In this document: piece after piece, positions 48,593-56,422 of the stretch
Numbering within the stretch: the stretch's first letter is position 1
Layout of the letters: each line of letters opens with the position of its first letter
Origin: Prevotella sp. ne3005
GTDB lineage: Bacteria; Bacteroidota; Bacteroidia; Bacteroidales; Bacteroidaceae
Direction of reading: 5' to 3'
NCBI RefSeq assembly: GCF_900110085.1
Contig: NZ_FOCK01000001.1
Span: forward strand, 186,001 to 250,000
DNA: 64,000 nucleotides
Translations under genes and position numbers: made by a program
The notes under the pieces: generated by a model
The model's database searches: none
What the model was told of the DNA's origin: nothing
The model's input: the letters and a program-made list of their open reading frames with translations, nothing else

Positions 48593-50593
48593 ATGTCACA
48601 CGAACATCATCACCACGAGTGCTGCGAGCACGAACATGAACACCATCTTGAACATCATCATGAGCATGAACATGAGCATCATCACCACGAGCACAGCCTG
48701 AAGAAACAGCTCTCCCTGATTGTCATCACAGCCATCCTGCTCGTCATCGCCGTTCTCATCGAGAAGGGACTCATTTTCAATATTCATTTTTCAATCTTCA
48801 ATCTACTACTCCTCTACCTCGTGCCCTATCTGCTCATTGGCCACGACACCCTGAAAGAGGCTCTGGAAGGACTGATGCACGGGGATATCTTCAATGAGCA
48901 CTTCCTCATGTCGATAGCCACTATCGGAGCTCTCTGCATCGGTTTTCTGCCAGGGGCAGAGACAGAGTTTCCTGAGGCGGTATTTGTCATGCTTTTCTTC
49001 CAGGTAGGAGAACTCTTCGAGGGTTACGCTGAGGGAAAGAGTCGCGACAGCATTGCCCATCTGATGGACATTCGTCCCGATGTGGCACATCTGGAGGAGA
49101 CAGGGAGACAGGGAGACCGGGAGTTACAGGACATTAGTCCTGAGGCTGTAGAAGTAGGATCAATTATTGTGATACGCCCAGGCGAGAAGGTGCCATTGGA
49201 CGGTATCATCATTGAGGGCTCCACCTCGCTTAACACCATCGCCCTTACCGGCGAGAGTCTGCCTCGTGAGATCAGCGTAGGCGATGAGGTCATCTCGGGC
49301 TGCGTCAACCTCTCTGGCGTCATCAGGGTACGTACCACGAAAGCTTTTGGTGAGAGCACAGTATCAAAGATTCTATCACTCGTAGAGAATGCGGGGGAGA
49401 ACAAGTCGAAGAGTGAGGCGTTCATCACCCGTTTTGCCCGTATCTATACCCCCATCGTTGTCTTTGCCGCCGTGGCTCTGGCCATCATCCCCACCCTCTT
49501 TGGAGGTGCGTTGGCCACATGGCTTTATCGTGCCTTGATGTTCCTTGTCGTCAGCTGTCCCTGCGCCTTGGTCATCAGCGTTCCGCTGACCTTCTTCGGA
49601 GGCATCGGCGGCGCTTCACGCAAAGGCATCCTCATCAAAGGGGCCAGCTATATGGATGTTCTGGCGAAACTACACACAGTAGTCTTCGACAAGACGGGTA
49701 CACTCACGCATGGTCAGTTTGCCGTCACGGCTGTTCATCCCGAGGCCTGCAACGAGCACCAATTGCTGCACCTGGCAGCCCATTTGGAGCATTACTCCAC
49801 CCACCCCATCGGTGCCGCCCTGCGCGATGCCTTCCCAGAGGAGGCTACCGACGGCTGTGAGGTGTCGGAGGTGGAAGAGGTTGCTGGTCATGGCATCCGT
49901 GCCCGGGTGGGTGGAAAGACTGTCTGTGTAGGCAACACCAAGATGATGGATGCCGTGGGGGCCAACTGGCACGACTGCCATCATGTCGGAACGATCATCC
50001 ATGTCGCCATCGACGGACAGTATGCAGGCCATATCGTCATCAACGACAAAATTAAGGACGACAGTGCCGAGGCCATCCGACAGCTGGATGCGCTGGGTAT
50101 TGCCAAGACCGTGATGCTGACTGGCGACCGTCAGGAGGTTGGTGAGAAAGTAGCCGAACAGCTCGGCTTGAGTGAATACCATGCCGAACTACTGCCAGCA
50201 GACAAAGTCAGTCATGTGGAACGTCTGCTCGGCGAGAAGCCCGCCAACAGCTACCTGGCCTTCGTGGGCGATGGCATCAATGATGCCCCTGTGCTGGCAC
50301 GCGCTGATGTAGGCATTGCCATGGGAGGCTTAGGCAGCGATGCTGCCATCGAGGCAGCAGACATCGTACTGATGGACGACAAGCCTTCGAAGATTGCCTT
50401 AGCGGTCAGCATCGCCAGGCGCACCATCCTCATCGCTCAGCAGAATGTAGGAGTCGCCATCGGCATCAAGGTTGCTGTCCTGATCCTCGCCACCCTCGGC
50501 ATCGCTACCATGTGGCTCGCTGTCTTTGCTGATGTAGGAGTCACCGTCTTGGCTGTCCTCAACGCCATGCGTGCCCTTCGGACTACGGCGTAG
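48593..50593 (+). CDS. Heavy-metal P-type ATPase (zinc/cadmium type) with His-rich N-terminus
   Basis: 666 residues. The first 38 are a His/Glu tail (HHHHECCEHEHEHH-like) in place of the usual HMA domain. Membrane helices, TGES actuator motif, CPC motif (SCPCALVIS, Cys322 and Cys324), phosphorylation site DKTGTLTHG (Asp366), HP motif in STHPIG, and GDGINDAP. The last helices with ADVGVTVLAVLNAMRALR fit ZntA/CadA, which export Zn, Cd or Pb. Bases 48772-48803 code NIHFSIFNLL from a TTTTCAATATTCA repeat inside the first helix pair, and 49093-49125 is a GAGACAGG repeat. The 3' 195 bp overlap the oppositely directed sensor B gene. Confidence 0.93.
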   Translation: MSHEHHHHECCEHEHEHHLEHHHEHEHEHHHHEHSLKKQLSLIVITAILLVIAVLIEKGLIFNIHFSIFNLLLLYLVPYLLIGHDTLKEALEGLMHGDIFNEHFLMSIATIGALCIGFLPGAETEFPEAVFVMLFFQVGELFEGYAEGKSRDSIAHLMDIRPDVAHLEETGRQGDRELQDISPEAVEVGSIIVIRPGEKVPLDGIIIEGSTSLNTIALTGESLPREISVGDEVISGCVNLSGVIRVRTTKAFGESTVSKILSLVENAGENKSKSEAFITRFARIYTPIVVFAAVALAIIPTLFGGALATWLYRALMFLVVSCPCALVISVPLTFFGGIGGASRKGILIKGASYMDVLAKLHTVVFDKTGTLTHGQFAVTAVHPEACNEHQLLHLAAHLEHYSTHPIGAALRDAFPEEATDGCEVSEVEEVAGHGIRARVGGKTVCVGNTKMMDAVGANWHDCHHVGTIIHVAIDGQYAGHIVINDKIKDDSAEAIRQLDALGIAKTVMLTGDRQEVGEKVAEQLGLSEYHAELLPADKVSHVERLLGEKPANSYLAFVGDGINDAPVLARADVGIAMGGLGSDAAIEAADIVLMDDKPSKIALAVSIARRTILIAQQNVGVAIGIKVAVLILATLGIATMWLAVFADVGVTVLAVLNAMRALRTTA

Positions 50594-53068
50594 CTGCTGC
50601 CACTTGCGCCAGCCTATCCAGCCTGCCACCAACAGCAGGAGATATAGGATGTATGCCCACCATGAGCTGTACCAGGGAGAGCCGATGGTTATCTCCAGTT
50701 CACTCTCATTTTCCCCCATGGTGCCATCGTCTCTCAGCATTCTCACGCAGAGTGTATAGGTACCTGGAGGCAACGACATGTAGGTGATGTCGGGATTAGC
50801 TGCCGAGGTCTTGATCCAACGGTCGTTGAAGCCTTTCAACTGGTAGATGAAACGCGTGGCATTCTTCACGCCGCCATTGTCCGATGCCATGTGTATCGTA
50901 AACTGGTTCTCGCTGTATTTCAGACTGATGCTACGCTGCATGTCAAGGGCTTCCTTCAGAATGACGCGGCCATCATACTTATGTCCCACTTCCACTTCCT
51001 GGTCAAAAAGGAGCATACCACTGAACACTGGCCGTTCGCTGGCATCGCCATTACCCAGATTCAGCGTGTTGATGATATCCAGCCCATCCTGTCCGCCAAT
51101 CAGCAGTTCACCAGAACGACTACAGAAGATGGCCCGTTGATTGAACGGACCAGGCTGCAAGCCGTCTCTGTCATTGAAACTGCGAACGGTAAATGTCCAT
51201 GTGCCATCGTCCTGCTTCAGCGGGGTGATGTTCGATACACCATGATCGGTGGCCACCCACATGCTCTTCCTGGTATCCTCAGTCACAGCCACGGCATTTG
51301 ATCCATGCAGGCCCGACTTCATATCGAGCAGCGTCTTCTGCCCAGTCTTACGGTCGTAGATGACCACGCCAGAAGGTGAGCAGAGCCAGAGTAGTCCACG
51401 GCTATCCATCACAGCCTGACTGGTGGCCGTCGACACAGTGATGGCCTTCAGGTCATCCTCCTGCGGAAGCGTTCCGTTAATGACCTTGAGATTGCCAGGA
51501 TGTATCAGGGCATAGTACTCTGAGTTACCCAATACAATCCAGCCATTGGGTGCCGTAGAGATGCTATTTGTCCAAACGGTATTCAACACGGAATTGTCTG
51601 ATGTGACAGCCGTCTGTTTGTCTGTATTCTTGTCGAACCTGACAGCACCGCCGCCCAGCACACCTGCCCAGATGTTACCCCAGCGATCTTCTGTCACGCC
51701 CCATATATTATTTGTTTTCAGCAGACTACCCTCATCGGAGGCACGGAAGTTCTTCCACTGTCCGCCCCTGTATCTGAGCAGACCACCTTCCCAGGTGCCG
51801 AACCAAAGACTGCCATCTCGGGCGGCATAGCTACCCACCACCACATCGCTGGGCACTCCCAACGACTGTTTGGTAAATCTTTCCAAGGGCTCCCTGGTTT
51901 TGGAATCTAGTTTCACGATACCACCGCTGTTCAGACCCAGCCAGTAATTGCCATCCTTGTCTTCTGTGATGGCGTTGATATCGCCAAGGGCCATGCTGGT
52001 GAAGTTTGACATGGCCTCCGAACACATGGCGACGCCATTCTTATAGGAGGCCACCCACATACGTCCCAGCTGATCGAGATAGAGATGCTTCAGCGTGATA
52101 TCGGGCAGGGTGGTCTCGTCGCCCTTTACATTCGTGAACTGACGCCACTCCTTGGTCTTGAAGTCGAGAACCAGGGCACCCATGTGGTCACTGGCTACCC
52201 AGAGGAATCCCTTTGCATCGTAGCACACCTCCCACACGACGATGTCGTCAGGCACATTCTCAAAGCCCTTTGCCCGCATCAACTCCGTCAACGAGGTATA
52301 CCAGCGATCCTCTTGCTTCATGTAAATATAGGTACCTGTGGAGTGCGTGATCACCCAGATGTTTTCTTCCTTATCGACCATCACCCAGTAGTCGTTATAG
52401 GTGTCCAGGGCTTCCTTCACGTAATTGTTCTTCCAGCGGATGATGCCTTCCTCGCCCCTGATGCACATCAGCTCACCGTATGTCGACACGAGAACCATAC
52501 CATCCTTTGTCTCAGAATAGGCCGACACACCGAACTCCTTGGGGAACTCGTTCTCACCATAGCCGAAGTTCAGGTGTTGCAGATTCTTCGTCACGGGGTT
52601 GAAATAGTAGAATCCATCTTCGTAGGTTTTGATCCAATAGTTCTTCTTCGAATCCAGATGGAGGCTCTCAATAGAGCCCTTGATACCCTGCTGGTTGAGC
52701 CAGCGTGAAGGTGTACGATCCACCTGCTCTGTCACTGGGTCGTAGAGCGAATAGTTCATGCCCTGCTTCAACCATAGTCTGCCACCATACCCCTCTTGTA
52801 TCTCATCCACACGGTTGTTGCGCAACGAGGTGGTATCCTTGTCGTAAGAATAATAGATACGCACGCGATAGCCGTCATAGCGGTTCAGGCCATAGCCTGT
52901 TCCCAACCACACATAGCCTCGCGAGTCACGGTAGATACAGTTTACCGTAGAGTTCGACAATCCCTCCCGGGTATCAAGTCTTCGGAATTTCATGTCGGGT
53001 ATCACGCCCGACCACACGGTGAGGCTGATTATCAGCATCGCCGATAATGTCAAAAGTTTGTTTTTCAT
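50399..53068 (-). CDS. Propeller (reg_prop/Y_Y_Y) sensor without cytoplasmic signalling domains (sensor B)
   Basis: 889 residues. Signal peptide, about 14 propeller units (MKFRRLDTREGLSNSTVNCI, DSRGYVWLGTGYGLNRYDGY), a Y_Y_Y domain and one membrane helix near 801-822 (YILYLLLLVAGWIGW), then GWRKWQQLRR. It is clearly paralogous to sensor A. No kinase, receiver or AraC domain follows. From about residue 826 the frame is the antisense of the end of the P-type ATPase gene, giving a hydrophilic acidic tail (DSQDGDSYISKDSEP, EDQDSNLDADGD) until a chance stop. It starts 35 nt after the LacI stop, so it is probably co-transcribed with it. It could be a ligand-binding partner of sensor A, or a truncation. 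Confidence 0.82.
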   Translation of the reverse strand: MKNKLLTLSAMLIISLTVWSGVIPDMKFRRLDTREGLSNSTVNCIYRDSRGYVWLGTGYGLNRYDGYRVRIYYSYDKDTTSLRNNRVDEIQEGYGGRLWLKQGMNYSLYDPVTEQVDRTPSRWLNQQGIKGSIESLHLDSKKNYWIKTYEDGFYYFNPVTKNLQHLNFGYGENEFPKEFGVSAYSETKDGMVLVSTYGELMCIRGEEGIIRWKNNYVKEALDTYNDYWVMVDKEENIWVITHSTGTYIYMKQEDRWYTSLTELMRAKGFENVPDDIVVWEVCYDAKGFLWVASDHMGALVLDFKTKEWRQFTNVKGDETTLPDITLKHLYLDQLGRMWVASYKNGVAMCSEAMSNFTSMALGDINAITEDKDGNYWLGLNSGGIVKLDSKTREPLERFTKQSLGVPSDVVVGSYAARDGSLWFGTWEGGLLRYRGGQWKNFRASDEGSLLKTNNIWGVTEDRWGNIWAGVLGGGAVRFDKNTDKQTAVTSDNSVLNTVWTNSISTAPNGWIVLGNSEYYALIHPGNLKVINGTLPQEDDLKAITVSTATSQAVMDSRGLLWLCSPSGVVIYDRKTGQKTLLDMKSGLHGSNAVAVTEDTRKSMWVATDHGVSNITPLKQDDGTWTFTVRSFNDRDGLQPGPFNQRAIFCSRSGELLIGGQDGLDIINTLNLGNGDASERPVFSGMLLFDQEVEVGHKYDGRVILKEALDMQRSISLKYSENQFTIHMASDNGGVKNATRFIYQLKGFNDRWIKTSAANPDITYMSLPPGTYTLCVRMLRDDGTMGENESELEITIGSPWYSSWWAYILYLLLLVAGWIGWRKWQQLRRSPKGTHGVEDSQDGDSYISKDSEPHGSDAEGGEDQDSNLDADGDSYILLSDEDGAPGDADR

Positions 53069-53103
53069 TATTTACTCGCTATTCACTCTATATGTTATTA
53101 TCT

Positions 53104-54123
53104 TCATTTCTTTGCACTCGTGTCGCGGATGACCAACTTCTGCGGCACGATCTTTTTACAGATCTTCTGGTCGCCGCCGATGTTCTTCAACAGCAGCCTA
53201 CAGGCCTCCATACCCATCTCATGGCTCTGGTCTTCGATGGCCGACATCCGTGGTGTGACGTATTGGGCATGCACATCGTCCGTAAAGCCAATCAGCGCCA
53301 CATCCTCAGGAATCCGCAGTCCCTTATCCTTGATGGCCGAAAAGGCGGCAAAGGTGATGATGTCATTGAAGGCCAAGATGGCATCAGGCCTGTTTTCCAT
53401 ATCCAACAGCCGTTTCGTGGCTTCCAAGGCCCAGTCGTAGTCAATCTTCTCACACACCACAAGTTCCCTCTCAATAGGAATCCTATTCTCGCGCAGTGCC
53501 TCTAAATAACCGTGTTTGCGACGACGCACCATGTCAAGGTGATTGGGGCCTCCGATAAAGGCTATTCTGCGACTGCCCGTATCAATCAGGTGCTGTGTGG
53601 CCTCCTGGGCTGCCACATCGCCATTAGCCATTACACAAGAGAACTTATCCGACAGGCAGGTTCGCCCGAAGAACACCAAGGGGATGCTCATCTGGGAGAT
53701 TTCCTCAAAATGCTTATAGTCGGTGGTGCTCTGTGCAAGACAGGCAATGATTCCTTCTACATGAAGATTGATGAAGTTGTCGATGGCTTGGACCTCCCTC
53801 TCACTGTCCTCGTGGGTATTGGCACAGATGACGGAGTAGCCCGACTCGCGGGCCTCATCCTCAATACCATCGAGCACGGCTGCATAATAGTGTGTCACCA
53901 GATTGGGCACCACCACACCAATCACCCTCGGTGCCTCCTTCCTCAGACTCTGGGCAAAGGGGTTCGGACGGTAATTCAGCTTCTTGGCCAGAGCCTTTAC
54001 CTTCTCCTGCATCTCAGCACCAATCTCTGGAGAGTTTCGCAAGGCCCTGCTTACAGTGGCAATACTCACGCCAAGTTCTTTGGCGAGGTCTTTCAATGAT
54101 GTACGATGTTTATTAATGGCCAT
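53104..54123 (-). CDS. LacI/PurR-family transcriptional regulator
   Basis: 339 residues. Helix-turn-helix and hinge (SLKDLAKELGVSIATVSRAL, NPFAQSLRK), then the sugar-binding-like effector domain (RVIGVVVPNLVTHYYA, LVFFGRTC, GSRRIAFIGGPNH, PDAILAFNDI, PRMSAIEDQSHEMG). It is close in length and pattern to the regulator at 6090-7100. Its promoter has an AAACGTTT operator overlapping the -33 box, which suggests autorepression and control of a divergent small transcript. Sensor B follows after 35 nt. Confidence 0.93.
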   Translation of the reverse strand: MAINKHRTSLKDLAKELGVSIATVSRALRNSPEIGAEMQEKVKALAKKLNYRPNPFAQSLRKEAPRVIGVVVPNLVTHYYAAVLDGIEDEARESGYSVICANTHEDSEREVQAIDNFINLHVEGIIACLAQSTTDYKHFEEISQMSIPLVFFGRTCLSDKFSCVMANGDVAAQEATQHLIDTGSRRIAFIGGPNHLDMVRRRKHGYLEALRENRIPIERELVVCEKIDYDWALEATKRLLDMENRPDAILAFNDIITFAAFSAIKDKGLRIPEDVALIGFTDDVHAQYVTPRMSAIEDQSHEMGMEACRLLLKNIGGDQKICKKIVPQKLVIRDTSAKK

Positions 54124-54218
54124 AAAATGAGTTATAAGTTAGTCGACGTTGCAAGGGTGGTGCAAGGCGAATGCAAAGCCGAACTCGCTCGAGCTATGCT
54201 GAGCCGCAGCCCACGCTC

Positions 54219-54244
54219 GCCGTGCAATTTTCCTATTGCACGGC
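54219..54244 (-). promoter_or_regulatory. Hairpin at the 5' end of the lacI leader
   Basis: GCCGTGCAAT (54219-54228) pairs with ATTGCACGGC (54235-54244), 10 bp, 6-nt loop. It starts right at the predicted transcript start, so it would cap the 5' end of the mRNA. Confidence 0.6.
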
Positions 54245-54275
54245 AAAGGTACAAAAATAATTGGAAATTTGCAAA
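54244..54275 (-). promoter_or_regulatory. Promoter of lacI-sensor B operon
   Basis: On the minus strand TTTG (54275-54272) and TACCTTTG (54251-54244) are 20 nt apart; leader about 118 nt. Confidence 0.75.
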
Positions 54276-54282
54276 CGTTTAC
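54271..54282. promoter_or_regulatory. LacI-type operator between divergent promoters
   Basis: GCAAACGTTTAC has a perfect AAACGTTT core with central CG. It covers the -33 box of lacI and lies 24 nt upstream of the -33 TTG (54306) of the plus-strand promoter, so one bound dimer could act on both. Confidence 0.55.
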
Positions 54283-54305
54283 GTGTATTTTTTCACCATC
54301 AACTA

Positions 54306-54336
54306 TTGTTTTTTCCCATTTTTCGTCGTACCTTTG
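54306..54336 (+). promoter_or_regulatory. Promoter of the second candidate small RNA
   Basis: TTG (54306-54308) and TACCTTTG (54329-54336) are 20 nt apart; no gene follows. Confidence 0.65.
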
Positions 54337-54339
54337 CAC

Positions 54340-54428
54340 TCGCAAACTAGAATGAGTAATGAATAGTTGATAATAAGTTAGTTAGAAAAACGTTGCAGGA
54401 CTGTCGTGATGACACTCCTGCTTTTTTT
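54340..54428 (+). ncRNA. Candidate small RNA of about 90 nt
   Basis: The transcript from the promoter at 54306-54336 would run about 55 nt of AT-rich, single-stranded sequence and end at a strong intrinsic terminator: GCAGGACTGTC (54395-54405) with GACACTCCTGC (54411-54421), 11 bp with one mismatch, then TTTTTTT (54422-54428). The only ORF is four codons. It is divergent from lacI and may share its operator. It could also be the orphan leader of a lost gene. Confidence 0.5.
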
Positions 54429-54647
54429 GTTTATTACCCGTTCAGAAATGCCAGTCTAGAAAATAAAAAAATCATTACATTATTAGCAGTCTCCAAACCT
54501 GTTCCAAAGTTGCCACTTTAAAACCTGAATTTTACCCGTCATAAAGTCGGAGTTTACCCGTCACAAACCAACGGTTTAATCGTCATAAAGTCCCAGTGTA
54601 CTCAAGGGCTCTCAAAAGACGCTACAAACCACGAAATTGGGGCGCCC

Positions 54648-54775
54648 TACGGGTGTCCCCAAATGTTGGTAAATAATATTGACCTCACACGAAAGAAATG
54701 TCCGCCATCACTGCGTCGCGAAGCCTGAGAGGTCGGGATTCTCGAGCATCAGGTGCTTGAACTTTTGCCAGGCAG
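54648..54775 (-). pseudogene. Broken DUF4248 gene
   Basis: On the minus strand the DNA reads AWQKFKHLMLENPDLSGFATQ, then TGA, then WRTFLSCEVNIIYQHLGTP, matching residues 35-75 of the intact gene at 21303-21530 (AWQKFKRLL.., RTFLPSEVDTIYHHLGRP). The N-terminal half is missing, an in-frame TGA replaces a codon, and the original stop is shifted. The hairpin at the gene end is kept. Confidence 0.85.
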
Positions 54776-54779
54776 AGCC

Positions 54780-54821
54780 GTACTCACGGCACTGGGAGCC
54801 ACCTCGTGCATGGGCATGTAG
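54780..54821 (+). pseudogene. 3' tail of a smalltalk gene
   Basis: The 42 bases read VLTALGATSCMGM and stop, identical in protein to the end of the intact smalltalk gene (22426-22467) with only two synonymous base differences. The rest of the gene, and the HU gene that should precede it, are gone; the tail is fused directly to the broken DUF4248 sequence at a GGCAG microhomology. Confidence 0.85.
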
Positions 54822-54856
54822 ACAATAAACGGAAGCCAGTGGCTTCCGTTTATTGT
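54822..54856. terminator. Perfect 17-bp bidirectional terminator hairpin
   Basis: Arms 54822-54838 (ACAATAAACGGAAGCCA) and 54840-54856 are exact inverted repeats around one base. It closes the symporter gene on the minus strand and the smalltalk remnant on the plus strand. Confidence 0.85.
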
Positions 54857-54859
54857 TTC

Positions 54860-56383
54860 TTATTTGTAGCACTCGAAGATGCTGTCGACGGTCTTTTGGG
54901 GGAGTTTCTTGGTGAGCAGACTCACAATAAAGACTACGGGGAAGCCGCCAACCATGGCGATGGCACCACAGTTGATCGGGTTGATGGGGTTGCCGATGAG
55001 CATGTTGATCACGGTGAGACCCACACCCCAAACGAAGCAAGCCCAGACGCTGGCCTTTGTGACGCCACGCCAGTAGAGACCCAGCATGAAGGGAGCCAGG
55101 AAAGCACCAGCCAGAGCACCCCAGGAGATACCCATCAGCTGAGCGATGAACGTAGGCGGATTGAGGGCGATGAGCAGGGAGATGGCAATGAAGAACATGA
55201 TGAGCACACGCATCACCACCACCTTACGACGCTCGATCTTCTCGGCCACGATATCGTCGATGGTACCATCCTCCACCTCGCCTGGCAGCGATTTCTTGTC
55301 ACGATAGATGAGGTCGAGGGTCATGGTAGACGACGAGGTGAGCACCAGCGAAGCCAGCGTAGACATCGAAGCAGAGAGCACCAACAACACCACGAGGGCA
55401 ATGAGCACATCGGGCAGCGTTACCAGCATGGCAGGCACGATCGAGTCGAAGGCAATCTTACCCGTGGCCTCGTTGATGACGGGGTCGTAGAGACGGCCGA
55501 AGCCTCCGAGGAAATAGCAGCCACCAGCCACGATGAAGGCGAAGACGGTTGAGATGACCGTACCACGCTTGATGGCACTCTCGTCGGTGATGGAATAGAA
55601 CTTACCCACCATCTGAGGCAAGCCCATCGTGCCCAGTGAGGTGAGGATGACCACACCCAGCAAGCCCCAGGGATCGGGACCGAACCACGAGGCAAATCCA
55701 CCGTTCACACTGGGGTCGGCATCAGAGGGAATCTGAGCCAGCTTATCGACAGCAGCCACCAGTCCGCCCTGCGCATTGAGCACAGCCAGAATAACGGCAC
55801 AGATACCAAAGAGCATGATGATACCCTGGATGAAGTCGTTCATGGCCGTGGCCTTGTAACCTCCGATTATCACGTAGACAGCCGTCAGGATAGACATGAT
55901 GACCACGCAGTATTCGTAAGGGATCTCGAAGCCCATCTCGAAGAGGCGGGAGATACCACTATAGACACCTGCTGTGTAGGGAATGAGGAACACGAAGGCG
56001 ATGACGGAGGCCACCACGCGCAGACCCTGATCCGAGAAACGGGTGCCGAAGAAATCGGGCATCGTGCGCGATTCGATATGCTGGGTCATCAGCTTCGTGC
56101 GACGACCTAAGATGATCCAGGCCAGAAGCGAACCGATGATGGCATTGCCGATGCCGATCCAGGCACTCGAGAGACCGTATCTCCATCCGAACTGTCCAGC
56201 GTAGCCCACGAAGACCACAGCTGAGAAATAGGAGGTTCCGAAGGCGAAAGCCGTGAGCCAGGGACCTACGGCACGACCGCCCAATACGAAACCGTCGACT
56301 GTGCTGGCCTGCTTACGGGAGTAGACACCCACGCCAATCATCACGGCCAGGAAGATGATGGTCAATGTTACCTTAATTATCAT
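54860..56383 (-). CDS. Sodium:solute symporter family transporter
   Basis: 507 residues with about 13 membrane helices. SSS-family features: GGRAVGPWLTAFAFGTSYFSA near the N-terminus, GGYKATAMNDFIQGIIML, and the GLPQMVGKFY segment. It uses the sodium gradient to take up a small solute such as a sugar or organic acid; the substrate cannot be told. It ends at a strong hairpin and is preceded by the porin gene after a 38-nt ATTGAAA-repeat gap on the same strand, so porin and symporter are probably co-transcribed. Confidence 0.93.
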   Translation of the reverse strand: MIIKVTLTIIFLAVMIGVGVYSRKQASTVDGFVLGGRAVGPWLTAFAFGTSYFSAVVFVGYAGQFGWRYGLSSAWIGIGNAIIGSLLAWIILGRRTKLMTQHIESRTMPDFFGTRFSDQGLRVVASVIAFVFLIPYTAGVYSGISRLFEMGFEIPYEYCVVIMSILTAVYVIIGGYKATAMNDFIQGIIMLFGICAVILAVLNAQGGLVAAVDKLAQIPSDADPSVNGGFASWFGPDPWGLLGVVILTSLGTMGLPQMVGKFYSITDESAIKRGTVISTVFAFIVAGGCYFLGGFGRLYDPVINEATGKIAFDSIVPAMLVTLPDVLIALVVLLVLSASMSTLASLVLTSSSTMTLDLIYRDKKSLPGEVEDGTIDDIVAEKIERRKVVVMRVLIMFFIAISLLIALNPPTFIAQLMGISWGALAGAFLAPFMLGLYWRGVTKASVWACFVWGVGLTVINMLIGNPINPINCGAIAMVGGFPVVFIVSLLTKKLPQKTVDSIFECYK

Positions 56384-56392
56384 AGATTCTTA

Positions 56393-56422
56393 ATTTTCAA
56401 TTTTCAATTTTCAATTCTCAAT
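56393..56422. repeat. ATTGAAA-type simple repeat between porin and symporter genes
   Basis: Four TTTTCAA units (minus strand TTGAAAA) fill nearly the whole intergenic gap; same family as 30951-30989 and 39243-39270. Confidence 0.75.

Larger units (their letters stand above)
54124..54859. other. Gene-free 736-nt region: divergent promoters, small RNA, deletion scar
   Basis: It holds the lacI promoter and leader hairpin, an operator, a plus-strand promoter with small RNA and terminator, degenerate AGTCGGAGTTTACCC repeats (54547-54600), the broken DUF4248 copy, the smalltalk tail and a strong terminator. No intact gene. Confidence 0.7.
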
